From UBA10161 sp964581105 (lineage in GTDB: Archaea; Micrarchaeota; Micrarchaeia; Anstonellales; Anstonellaceae): a DNA stretch of 28,373 bases. Below, piece after piece: positions 8,189-15,175 of this stretch (position 1 is its first letter; each line of letters begins with the position of its first letter). A program made the position numbers and the translations under genes. Below the pieces are notes generated by a model. That model had not been told where the DNA came from. It saw only the letters and a list, made by a program, of their open reading frames with translations, and ran no database searches. The stretch spans positions 1 to 28,373 of the forward strand of contig CAZOMB010000014.1 in assembly GCA_964581105.1 (NCBI GenBank), in the 5' to 3' direction.

Positions 8189-8198
8189 GGCTAAAAAC
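8189..8198 (+). promoter_or_regulatory. Possible internal TATA box for feoA
   Basis: The A/T-rich element ggctaaaaac is centred about 26 bp upstream of the feoA ATG, the same spacing as the other leaderless promoters in the window. It suggests feoAB can be transcribed separately from the regulator. A ribosome-site-like aaaggtg is also present at 8207-8213, so coupled translation from a longer message is possible as well. Confidence 0.35.
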
Positions 8199-8219
8199 AT
8201 TTTTGTAAAGGTGTTGTAA

Positions 8220-8456
8220 ATGGGAGTTGTAAGCTTAGCAAGCATGAGAAGCGGCGAAACAGGGCAGATTGACAGCCTTTATGAAGGCTGGCACTTTGCA
8301 GGAAGGATGGCTGAGCTTGGCTTTTGCAAAGGGACAAAAATCAAGGTGATAAGCTCTGACTCTTATGGGCCCCTTATTGTTGAGATAAAGGGGTGCGGCA
8401 GGGTTGCTGTTGGGCATGGGGAAGCAGAAAAAATAATGGTTGAGAAAAGTGAGTGA
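8220..8456 (+). CDS. feoA: Ferrous iron transport protein A
   Basis: A 78-aa SH3-like FeoA protein, a small cytoplasmic partner of the FeoB iron channel. The pattern fits the family: an N-terminal segment with G-E-T-G, the motif R-M-A-E-L-G-F (about residues 29-35) followed by a K-G-T-K-I-K-V strand, and a C-terminal G-H-G-E-A-E-K-I. The stop codon abuts the feoB ATG directly, so the two are coupled. Confidence 0.92.
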   Translation: MGVVSLASMRSGETGQIDSLYEGWHFAGRMAELGFCKGTKIKVISSDSYGPLIVEIKGCGRVAVGHGEAEKIMVEKSE

Positions 8457-10490
8457 ATGAAAAGCAAAAAGCCCCTTACCATTGCATTGGCAGGCAACCC
8501 AAACACAGGAAAAAGCACTATTTTCAATGCTTTGGCAGGGCAAAGCCAAAAGGTTGGCAACTGGCCAGGAAAGACAGTTGAAAAAAGATGGGGAAAGCTC
8601 AAAATCAGCAAAAAAAATGCCCATGTGACAGACCTGCCTGGTGCTTATTCGCTTTGCGCTTATTCGCCTGAAGAAGAGATAACAAGAGACTTTATTGTTG
8701 AGAAAAAGCCAGATGTCATCATAAATATTGTTGATGCCTCTAATCTTGAGAGAAACCTATACTTTACTGTGCAGCTTATTGAGCTTGGGGCAAATGTTGT
8801 TGTTGCCCTGAATATGGCTGACATTGCACAAAGCGGGGGGCACAAAATAGATGTCAAAGGGCTGTCAAGGCTTCTGGGGGTCCCTGTTGTTCCAACTGTT
8901 GCAAGAAAAGGAGAGGGAATTGGAAAATTGGTGAAAGAGGCTCTAAAGGCAGCAAAAAGCAAAAAGAAATCAAAATTAAAAGTGAATTATGGCAAGGAGC
9001 TTGAGCCAAAAATAGCAGAGCTTGAAGAGCACATAAAAAGGCATGCAAAAAACCTTGCCAAAAAATACGGGGCAAGGTGGATTGCAATAAGGCTTATTGA
9101 GAAGGACAGGGAAATGATAAGGGAAATAAAAAAGGCAGACACAGACATTTATGACAAAAAGCTTGAAAGCTTCATAAGAAATGCAGGAGAAATATACGGA
9201 GATAACACTGAGATTGAAATTTCTGACAGGCGCTATGGCCTGATAAACGGCATAGTGAAAAATGTGGTGCAAAGGACCTCTGCTGACAGGCTGAGCGCAT
9301 CAGACAAGATAGACAGCATTGCAACAAACAGGTGGCTGGGCATACCAATCTTTTTGCTTCTCATGTACATTGCATACCAATTTGTATTTGTTGCTGGAGA
9401 ACCTTTTGCTGATGCAATAGGCTATTTGCTTGGGGCATTCGCAGACTTTGCAAACGCTTTTCTTGTTTCTGTAAATTCCCCTGACTGGCTTTCCAGCCTT
9501 GTGGTTTTGGGAATAATAGAAGGGATTGGAAATGTTATTGTATTCCTCCCAAATATTGCCTTTTTGTTCCTTGCAATAGCTGTTCTTGAGGACAGCGGCT
9601 ACATGGCAAGGGCTGCATTTGTGATGGACAGGCCAATGAGAATGGTTGGTTTGCATGGAAAATCATTCATATCAATGGTTGTTGCATTTGGGTGCAATGT
9701 CCCTGCAATAATGTCAACAAGGACGCTTGAAAACTGGAAGGACAGGATGGTAACGATAATTGTCAATTCAATGATACCATGCAGCGCAAGGATGGTTGTA
9801 TTTGTTTTCCTTGCAGGGGCTTTTTTTGCCCCTGAAGCTGCAGGCCAGGTTGTCTGGTCCTTGGTTGTGCTGGCACTTGTGCTTGCTATGGCATCAGCCT
9901 GGCTGCTTGGGAGATTTGTCTTGAGGGGGAAACAGGCACCGTTTGTAATGGAACTGCCCCCTTATCAAATTCCGACCCTTAAGGGAATAGTGCTGCATAC
10001 ATGGGCAAGGACAAAGGATTTTGTGCATAAGGCAGGCACATTCATCTTCCTTGTTGCAATTTTGATATGGTTTTTGGCAAGCAACCCCGCAGGAGTGGAA
10101 TATGGGAGCGCTGAAAGCTATATTGGCATGCTCGGAAGAAGTGTTTCGCCCTTGTTCGCGCCTCTTGGCTTTGACTGGATTGCAAGCATTGCCCTTGTAT
10201 TTGGCTTGCTGGCAAAAGAAGTAGTAATATCAGCATTTGCAGTGCTTTACGGTGTTTCTGATGAAGGGGCATTGCAGCAGGCGCTTGCTATTTCATGGAG
10301 CCCTCTGCAGGCATATGTATTTATGGTATTTACATTGCTATATATTCCCTGCTTTGCAACTATTGCTGTAATAAAAAGCGAAACAGGCTCATGGAAATGG
10401 ACGCTTTTTGCCCTTGCCTATACATTTGCTTTGGCCTGGGTTGTGTCCTTACTTGTGCTTCACATAGGATTAATGCTTGGGTTTGGGTGA
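8457..10490 (+). CDS. feoB: Ferrous iron transporter FeoB
   Basis: A 677-aa Fe(II) transporter. The N-terminal G domain shows G1 GNPNTGKST (about residues 13-21), G3 DLPG (about 59-62) and G4 NMAD. A Lys-rich linker (about 160-175) leads to the membrane domain from about residue 293. Both Gate-type repeats are visible: GCNVPAIMSTRTLE and, in the following region, IPCSARM, with a second half ending in the conserved C-F-A-T-I-A segment (about 628-633). It starts immediately after feoA. Its 3' end is followed at 5 bp by the winged-helix gene, completing a feoA-feoB-feoC-like operon under the DtxR-family regulator. Confidence 0.95.
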   Translation: MKSKKPLTIALAGNPNTGKSTIFNALAGQSQKVGNWPGKTVEKRWGKLKISKKNAHVTDLPGAYSLCAYSPEEEITRDFIVEKKPDVIINIVDASNLERNLYFTVQLIELGANVVVALNMADIAQSGGHKIDVKGLSRLLGVPVVPTVARKGEGIGKLVKEALKAAKSKKKSKLKVNYGKELEPKIAELEEHIKRHAKNLAKKYGARWIAIRLIEKDREMIREIKKADTDIYDKKLESFIRNAGEIYGDNTEIEISDRRYGLINGIVKNVVQRTSADRLSASDKIDSIATNRWLGIPIFLLLMYIAYQFVFVAGEPFADAIGYLLGAFADFANAFLVSVNSPDWLSSLVVLGIIEGIGNVIVFLPNIAFLFLAIAVLEDSGYMARAAFVMDRPMRMVGLHGKSFISMVVAFGCNVPAIMSTRTLENWKDRMVTIIVNSMIPCSARMVVFVFLAGAFFAPEAAGQVVWSLVVLALVLAMASAWLLGRFVLRGKQAPFVMELPPYQIPTLKGIVLHTWARTKDFVHKAGTFIFLVAILIWFLASNPAGVEYGSAESYIGMLGRSVSPLFAPLGFDWIASIALVFGLLAKEVVISAFAVLYGVSDEGALQQALAISWSPLQAYVFMVFTLLYIPCFATIAVIKSETGSWKWTLFALAYTFALAWVVSLLVLHIGLMLGFG

Positions 10491-10494
10491 TTTG

Positions 10495-10761
10495 ATGCTG
10501 AAAAAAGTGCTTTTGGCAGTTTCTAAAGGCCACTCCACTCCATCAGAGGTGGCAAAAAAAATCAAAATGCAGGAGTCTGCAGTTCTTCAGGCCCTTTATG
10601 AGCTTGAGAAAAACGGCTACCTTGCATCAGAATATACTGCATGCTCAAACAGGACGCCTGCCTGCTCTGCGTGCCTAATGTGCCCTATAGCACAGAGTGA
10701 GGGGGGCATTCCCCCAAAGCTTTCAATAACAAAAAAAGGCATGAAATACATGAAGCGATAG
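10495..10761 (+). CDS. Feo-linked winged-helix protein with a four-cysteine cluster (FeoC-like)
   Basis: An 88-aa protein with a winged-helix fold (about residues 3-46: VSKGHSTPSEVAKKIKM then a recognition helix) followed by C50-x6-C57-x2-C60-x2-C63, a pattern suited to an Fe-S cluster or zinc. Position after feoB and the helix-plus-cysteine layout recall FeoC, but the cysteine spacing differs from enterobacterial FeoC and I cannot assign it by sequence alone. Start choice: an upstream ATG at 10477 would overlap feoB by 14 bp; the ATG at 10495 has a gggtga ribosome site 4-9 bp upstream. It could sense iron or redox state, or modulate FeoB. Confidence 0.75.
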   Translation: MLKKVLLAVSKGHSTPSEVAKKIKMQESAVLQALYELEKNGYLASEYTACSNRTPACSACLMCPIAQSEGGIPPKLSITKKGMKYMKR

Positions 10762-10779
10762 GCTTGAACGTGTTCGTAT

Positions 10780-11670
10780 ATGAAAAAAATTGATAAAATT
10801 GCACTGGCTTATTTGGTTGGCACCTCCTTGTTCTATGGCTTGCTGATAGTTGTCCAGAAAATAGGCCTGAATTTTGGCTTGGAACCATTATCCTTCTCAT
10901 TTTCAAGAAGCGCCATAATTGTTTTCATCTCTCTTGTTTTCTTTTCATCGCAATTGAAGAGCATTAAATACATCAAAAAATGCCAACTAAGGGACTTGCT
11001 CATTCTCGGAATTGCCTCAGCAGCATCCATTTTGATTTTGTTCGTTGGGCAGAATATCACAACGGCAGTTAACGCTGGATTTCTTATCAGGCTAACCCCC
11101 TTGTTCGTACTGCCCCTGGCCTATTTGCTGCTAAAGGAGAAACCCCTGGGAAGCTCGATATTTTTCATGCTCATAATGCTGGTCGGGACGTTTTTGCTGA
11201 CAACCCATGGGGCAATGATAGTTCCGCACCTTGGAGACCTGCTGATAATTCTTGTTGCAATGGTAATAGCGTTCCAGAATGTTTTTGCCAAGAAAATCAT
11301 GCACAGGGTTTCAACAGACCTGGTAATATTTTTCAGGGTTTTCATAAGCGCTTTGCTGATAGTTGTGCTAATTCCTTTTCTTTTGGGCAGCCAGAGCACA
11401 AACTCGCTATTTGAAAGCCCATTTTATGTTCTTGTTGCCGCAATCCTTTATTTTCTCTCAGTAATTTGCCAATACAGGGCAATAAAGCTGGTTGGCCCGT
11501 TTATTGCAACTGCGTTTTTCCTCTCCGGCTCATTGCTTTCAGCATTATTCGCATATGTCTTGCTGGGCGAAGCTTTGTCCTTTATGCAATGGGCAGGCGC
11601 AATTGGCATTTTGCTGGGAGGGTATTTGCTGATAAAAAAGAACCTGATTGGGAAGGAATTGGCCATTTAA
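10780..11670 (+). CDS. EamA/DMT superfamily transporter
   Basis: A 296-aa membrane protein with about ten helices in two EamA-like repeats. The typical end-of-repeat stretches are visible: PLAYLLLKEKPLG (about residues 113-125) in the first half, and the second with LLGEALSFMQWAGAIGILLGGYLL (about 263-287, shown here in part as its motif). Family members export amino acids, metabolites or drugs; the substrate is unknown. It ends 14 bp from the convergent cobalt/nickel permease gene. No clear TATA box is seen in the 18-bp gap after the winged-helix gene, so it may be read from the feo operon. Confidence 0.85.
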   Translation: MKKIDKIALAYLVGTSLFYGLLIVVQKIGLNFGLEPLSFSFSRSAIIVFISLVFFSSQLKSIKYIKKCQLRDLLILGIASAASILILFVGQNITTAVNAGFLIRLTPLFVLPLAYLLLKEKPLGSSIFFMLIMLVGTFLLTTHGAMIVPHLGDLLIILVAMVIAFQNVFAKKIMHRVSTDLVIFFRVFISALLIVVLIPFLLGSQSTNSLFESPFYVLVAAILYFLSVICQYRAIKLVGPFIATAFFLSGSLLSALFAYVLLGEALSFMQWAGAIGILLGGYLLIKKNLIGKELAI

Positions 11671-11684
11671 GGAATATGGACTAG

Positions 11685-12578
11685 CTAGTTTTCAGAAGGC
11701 TTTGCAAAATGGGAAAGAATCGAGGCTGCTGCAAAGCACAATGTTGCACCTATCAACGCTGCTGCAGCTGTTGTTAAACCTTGGGCAAGCCCTGGCACTG
11801 TGTAATCCGGCAAAGGGGCTTCAAACAGGGTTGTTGCTGCAGAGTAAAAGCCAATGTCTATTGCCACCTTTTCCATGCCATCAGGCGAGCCTGAGGCAAA
11901 TGGGAGCAAAAGCCATGTGAATGCAAGCGCAGCTATAACATAGGGGACTGCCCTTGCAAATGTTTTAGGAGCTTGTGCAAATCCTCTTGCTGCTGATGAA
12001 ATGGCTGCAATTGCCCCTATTCCTATTATTGCTTCCCCTATTCCTATTATTGCGTGAACCAGAAGCATTGCTGAAAATGTCTGCAAAGCAGGGGCGCCGC
12101 TTATTGAAAGCAGCAAGCTTGCAGATGCTGAGGCTGCAAGCACACTGAGCCATGATGAGGCAAAAAACGCATGCTTTTCTGGCATTCTTTTTTCAAGTTG
12201 CCTGTATGCAAGGGTGGCTGATATTACCCCTACAATTGCCATGTTGAATGTATTTGCCCCAAGGGCAAGAAGCCCTCCATCCCCAAATACCAGAGCCTGT
12301 GTTACAACTACAAGCGCAATTGTTATTATTGCTGCATAAGGGCCAAGCAAAATAGCTGCAAATGCTGCGCCTAAAAAGTGGCCGCTTGTCCCTTGTGCAA
12401 TAGGGAAATTGAGCATCTGCAAAAGGAATGTTGTTGATGCCACAAGAGCCATTAAAGGGATTTTCTCTTTTGTCAGCCATTTTTTCCTGTTAAGAAAAGC
12501 AAAAATGATTGCTCCTGCTGAAATAAGGAGCATAAGGACGCATATCCAGCCTGTTATTAATCCATCTGGCGTGTGCAT
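11685..12578 (-). CDS. CbiM/NikM-type cobalt/nickel ECF permease fused to an N-type domain
   Basis: A 297-aa substrate-specific subunit of a cobalt or nickel ECF transporter. The mature N-terminus M-H-T-P-D-G-L matches the CbiM/NikM metal site, where the N-terminal amine and His2 coordinate the ion, and His67 (S-G-H-F-L-G) supplies a further ligand. About six helices form the M domain. The C-terminal third (PDGMEKVA ... PDYTVPGL) resembles the N component (CbiN/NikN). The start ATG must be the exact N-terminus for metal binding, and a TATA box (ctttaaag) about 26 bp upstream fits a leaderless message. Partner genes cbiQ and cbiO are not in the window, so it is either an orphan or uses modules elsewhere. 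Confidence 0.88.
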   Translation of the reverse strand: MHTPDGLITGWICVLMLLISAGAIIFAFLNRKKWLTKEKIPLMALVASTTFLLQMLNFPIAQGTSGHFLGAAFAAILLGPYAAIITIALVVVTQALVFGDGGLLALGANTFNMAIVGVISATLAYRQLEKRMPEKHAFFASSWLSVLAASASASLLLSISGAPALQTFSAMLLVHAIIGIGEAIIGIGAIAAISSAARGFAQAPKTFARAVPYVIAALAFTWLLLPFASGSPDGMEKVAIDIGFYSAATTLFEAPLPDYTVPGLAQGLTTAAAALIGATLCFAAASILSHFAKPSEN

Positions 12579-12599
12579 AAGGAAAAATAGAGGGCAATT

Positions 12600-12608
12600 T
12601 CTTTAAAG
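12600..12608 (-). promoter_or_regulatory. TATA box for the CbiM/NikM gene
   Basis: The near-palindromic TTTAAAG element is centred about 26 bp upstream of the ATG at 12578 on the minus strand. Being close to symmetric, it could also serve transcription to the right. Confidence 0.5.
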
Positions 12609-12653
12609 GTGAGTGTTTGTGTTGGGAGAAGAGAAAGGCAGGAAGCATGAAGG

Positions 12654-12663
12654 CTTTAATACT
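12654..12663 (+). promoter_or_regulatory. TATA box for the LysW-like gene
   Basis: CTTTAATACT begins 31 bp upstream of the TTG at 12685. Similar elements begin 30-33 bp before the starts at 14289 and 19580, which is why 12685 was preferred as the start. Confidence 0.45.
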
Positions 12664-12684
12664 TATAAGAAGCAAGTGAAACAG

Positions 12685-12843
12685 TTGATTGGATTGGCAA
12701 TATCAGAATGCCCTGAGTGCACATTTCACATAAAGCTGCCCCCAGACATGCAGGAGGGAGATGTTATGCAATGCCCTGACTGCAGTGCAATGATCAGGCT
12801 GGTAAAAATATACCCGCCTTTATTTGAGCTGGTAGAAGAATGA
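12685..12843 (+). CDS. LysW-like zinc-ribbon mini-protein
   Basis: A 52-aa acidic protein with CPEC and CPDC knuckles separated by 17 residues (ECPECTFHIKLPPDM ... VMQCPDCSAMI). This is the layout of LysW/ArgW, the amino-group carrier protein that tethers lysine or ornithine intermediates to its C-terminal glutamate. The usual C-terminal EDWGE is missing; here the protein ends in Glu-Glu. No lysX, lysZ or lysY genes are in the window, so carrier function is unproven. The start is uncertain: GTG at 12613 or 12619 would add up to 24 residues, TTG at 12694 would remove three; TTG 12685 is chosen from TATA spacing and LysW length. It overlaps the next gene by 4 bp (ATGA), so they are coupled. Confidence 0.65.
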   Translation: MIGLAISECPECTFHIKLPPDMQEGDVMQCPDCSAMIRLVKIYPPLFELVEE

Positions 12844-14240
12844 AATCAATTGCCTGCAAATTGTTGGTGCTGCTGCTTGTGCTTTCCCAGCTTTGCTGCA
12901 GCACATGGAGCCAGGAGCTTGAAGTAAAAGTTTCTGACCTTAATGGCATTGCTGTTGAAAACGCAGAAATTGAAATAATTTTCCAGGAGCTTAATTCGCT
13001 TTCTGAGGATGACGGGCTTGTGGCAGGCTATACTGACGAAAATGGGTCTTTTTCTGCAAGCCTTGAAAACAAGATACCTGAGTTTTTTGAATCAAGGAAA
13101 ATACAGGTGCGCGCTTTAACATATTACTGGGAAGGGCAATTGCAGGAGGTTTATGCTGATGAATCTGGCATGCTAAGTATTCCTTTCACAGCCCCTGTTG
13201 AGCTTGAAAAGCTAAGAGTAAGGGTATTTGACTCTGGCCTTGTGCCAATTGAAGGGGCAGATGCTGTTATCACTGGAAAGCGTGTGACAAAAAAGGTTAC
13301 TGACAGCAAAGGAAATGCAGTATTTTATTTGCCTCCTGGCTATGAGTTTGAAGGGTTTGTGTCATATGAAAACCTGAGCAAGAAATTCACATCAAGCGAA
13401 GTTCTGACTGACTGGGACGGGAAAATAATCGCAACAATGCTGTTTAAAGAGGCAAAAGAATATGCCCCTGAAGATGTGAATAACACTATCAGCATAAGGA
13501 TAATCCCTGCAGACGGCTCTGCTTTTTCAGGCATGGCAGTTGAGTTTGAGGTTGAGGGGGAAAAATCAGCCGCTTATACTGATTCTGAAGGAATTGCCCG
13601 TTTTGGATCAAACAAAAGCGGCAATGTCAGCGTTTCATTCACATCAAAAGAGCACAGGCACATTTATACTTTCAACCTGACAGGGGCAAGTGAGCATACA
13701 ATAAATGCACCTTACCTTTTGAACATAAGCTCATTTTCAACAGTGCATGAGGGGGATGGCTGCTTTATGCTTGCTGCAGACATTTCTGACCCAAGGGCAC
13801 ACCTTCCGATTGAGGTAAAGATTTCCAGGTATGGGCCAACTGAAGACAAGCAGCTTTTAGTAAGCACAAATGATGCTGGCATGTTCATTTCAAGGATATG
13901 CATAACTGAGGAGACACAGCTTGTTGTGTCTGCATCAAACAAGTATGAGTCTGCTGAAAAAATCATAACAGTTTCTCCAGTGCCAAAAGAAAAGCCAGAG
14001 GAAAAGCCGGTTGAGCCAGAAGCTGAGGGCAAAGCAGAGGAGCCCCAGCCAAATCTCGGGGAGGTTTTGCTTTCTTTGGTTGCCCTTGCAATAGTGCTTG
14101 CCCTTATTCTTGCCTTTTTCATTGGAAAAAGGCACTTTGTGAAAATAGTCAGGTTCATTGGCGAGTATTTGAGGCAGGTTCTCAAAAATATGCAAAAGAA
14201 AAGGAGAAGAAAGCCAATAATGCCGCCTTTTGAAGAATAA
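12840..14240 (+). CDS. Membrane-anchored surface protein with repeated beta-sandwich domains
   Basis: A 466-aa exported protein of unknown function. A signal peptide occupies about residues 1-25. Then come about four beta-rich repeats resembling carboxypeptidase-regulatory-like or bacterial Ig-like domains, each with the G-x-A-V/A-E-N-A-E and D-E/S-x-G-x-x-x-F signature of that class (for example around residues 35-60, 110-155, 225-250 and 330-360). A Pro/Glu/Lys-rich linker (about 380-405) leads to one transmembrane helix (about 411-433) and a short basic cytoplasmic tail. The topology is extracellular domains with a C-terminal anchor. It overlaps the LysW-like gene by 4 bp, the only clue to its role. 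Confidence 0.75.
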   Translation: MKSIACKLLVLLLVLSQLCCSTWSQELEVKVSDLNGIAVENAEIEIIFQELNSLSEDDGLVAGYTDENGSFSASLENKIPEFFESRKIQVRALTYYWEGQLQEVYADESGMLSIPFTAPVELEKLRVRVFDSGLVPIEGADAVITGKRVTKKVTDSKGNAVFYLPPGYEFEGFVSYENLSKKFTSSEVLTDWDGKIIATMLFKEAKEYAPEDVNNTISIRIIPADGSAFSGMAVEFEVEGEKSAAYTDSEGIARFGSNKSGNVSVSFTSKEHRHIYTFNLTGASEHTINAPYLLNISSFSTVHEGDGCFMLAADISDPRAHLPIEVKISRYGPTEDKQLLVSTNDAGMFISRICITEETQLVVSASNKYESAEKIITVSPVPKEKPEEKPVEPEAEGKAEEPQPNLGEVLLSLVALAIVLALILAFFIGKRHFVKIVRFIGEYLRQVLKNMQKKRRRKPIMPPFEE

Positions 14241-14258
14241 AGTTTAGCCAGTGCAATA

Positions 14259-14268
14259 CTTTTTATAC
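14259..14268 (+). promoter_or_regulatory. TATA box for the 291-aa unknown gene
   Basis: CTTTTTATAC is centred about 25 bp upstream of the ATG at 14289. The 12 bases TGCAATACTTTT at 14252-14263 recur exactly upstream of vapB (19540-19551), suggesting a shared BRE-TATA sequence. Confidence 0.6.
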
Positions 14269-14288
14269 TCTTCTAACCACAAAATCAA

Positions 14289-15164
14289 ATGGGTCTTATG
14301 CACAAAACAAAACAGAGATTGGAGCAAGCAAAAAATAATGCGTTTCAAAAGTTCTTCTTAGATACAAAGAGAATGGAGACGCTTGCAGCAAAGATTCTGC
14401 CTGATTATAAGCATCCGGTTCTTGACAACAGGGAATTGTTGGGCAATTGGATATTGTTTGACTTGGCTACTGGCAAAATATCAAAAAACGAGATAAAAGA
14501 GAAAGCATTGGAACTGCGCTTGCTTTTTTCTGAGTCCTATCTTTGGGGCAAAAAGAGGTTCCGGGAAAAAGGCGAAGGACAAATAGGCCCTGGGGACACA
14601 GGACTAAGTATGTTTGAGTTAGGGAATGACAAGATGATTTGGAAGTGGCTAGAGCATGTCAACAAAAAGCACAAGGCACCTGCAATGGAGGTGCAAATTT
14701 TTGGCTACAAGGATGGAGACAAAAACTGCGTCTATGTGGCTTGGTACAACTTAAAAAATAAGGACAAAAGCGATTTTCACAAAGGCCATATGCCAAAATA
14801 TTTAGAGCCGGTTGGGGATGGAGGTGGAATGAGCTTAAAAGAGATTGAGTCTCGCTACACAAGAACAGACCCCAACTGTGGAATCATTGTGGCTGGCAGC
14901 TCAAAAAAGGCAGAAGAAGACGCGCACAGGCTCGCATCTTACATGAAAACAATAGGCTTTGTAAGTGTCGAGGCTTATGGGTACGGGCAGAATCCAAGAG
15001 AGCCAAAACCTGGTTTGGTTGAAAGCCTGAAAGGGCACCTGGAAAACACAGAGAAAGTTGCCTTCAGCCTGATGAATGAAATAATAGAAGTCAAAGATAA
15101 AAAGCTCAGATTGGAAATTGTGCTGAAGGACTTGAAGGACGAAATTGAAAAGGATGAAAGTTAA
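14289..15164 (+). CDS. Uncharacterised 291-aa cytoplasmic protein
   Basis: I do not recognise this protein. It has no signal peptide or membrane segment. The N-terminal third is helical and basic (about residues 1-95), followed by a mixed region with an aromatic strand V-Y-V-A-W-Y (about 151-156) and a Gly-rich stretch G-D-G-G-G-M (about 176-181). From about residue 198 the sequence C-G-I-I-V-A-G-S-S-K-K-A-E-E-D-A-H-R-L looks like a Rossmann-like or nuclease-like beta-alpha unit, and the C-terminus is a charged helix (about 255-291), possibly a coiled coil. The start at 14289 fits a TATA box 25 bp upstream. It converges with aCPSF1 at 11 bp and has its own promoter. Confidence 0.7.
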   Translation: MGLMHKTKQRLEQAKNNAFQKFFLDTKRMETLAAKILPDYKHPVLDNRELLGNWILFDLATGKISKNEIKEKALELRLLFSESYLWGKKRFREKGEGQIGPGDTGLSMFELGNDKMIWKWLEHVNKKHKAPAMEVQIFGYKDGDKNCVYVAWYNLKNKDKSDFHKGHMPKYLEPVGDGGGMSLKEIESRYTRTDPNCGIIVAGSSKKAEEDAHRLASYMKTIGFVSVEAYGYGQNPREPKPGLVESLKGHLENTEKVAFSLMNEIIEVKDKKLRLEIVLKDLKDEIEKDES

Positions 15165-15175
15165 GGGAAATAATT

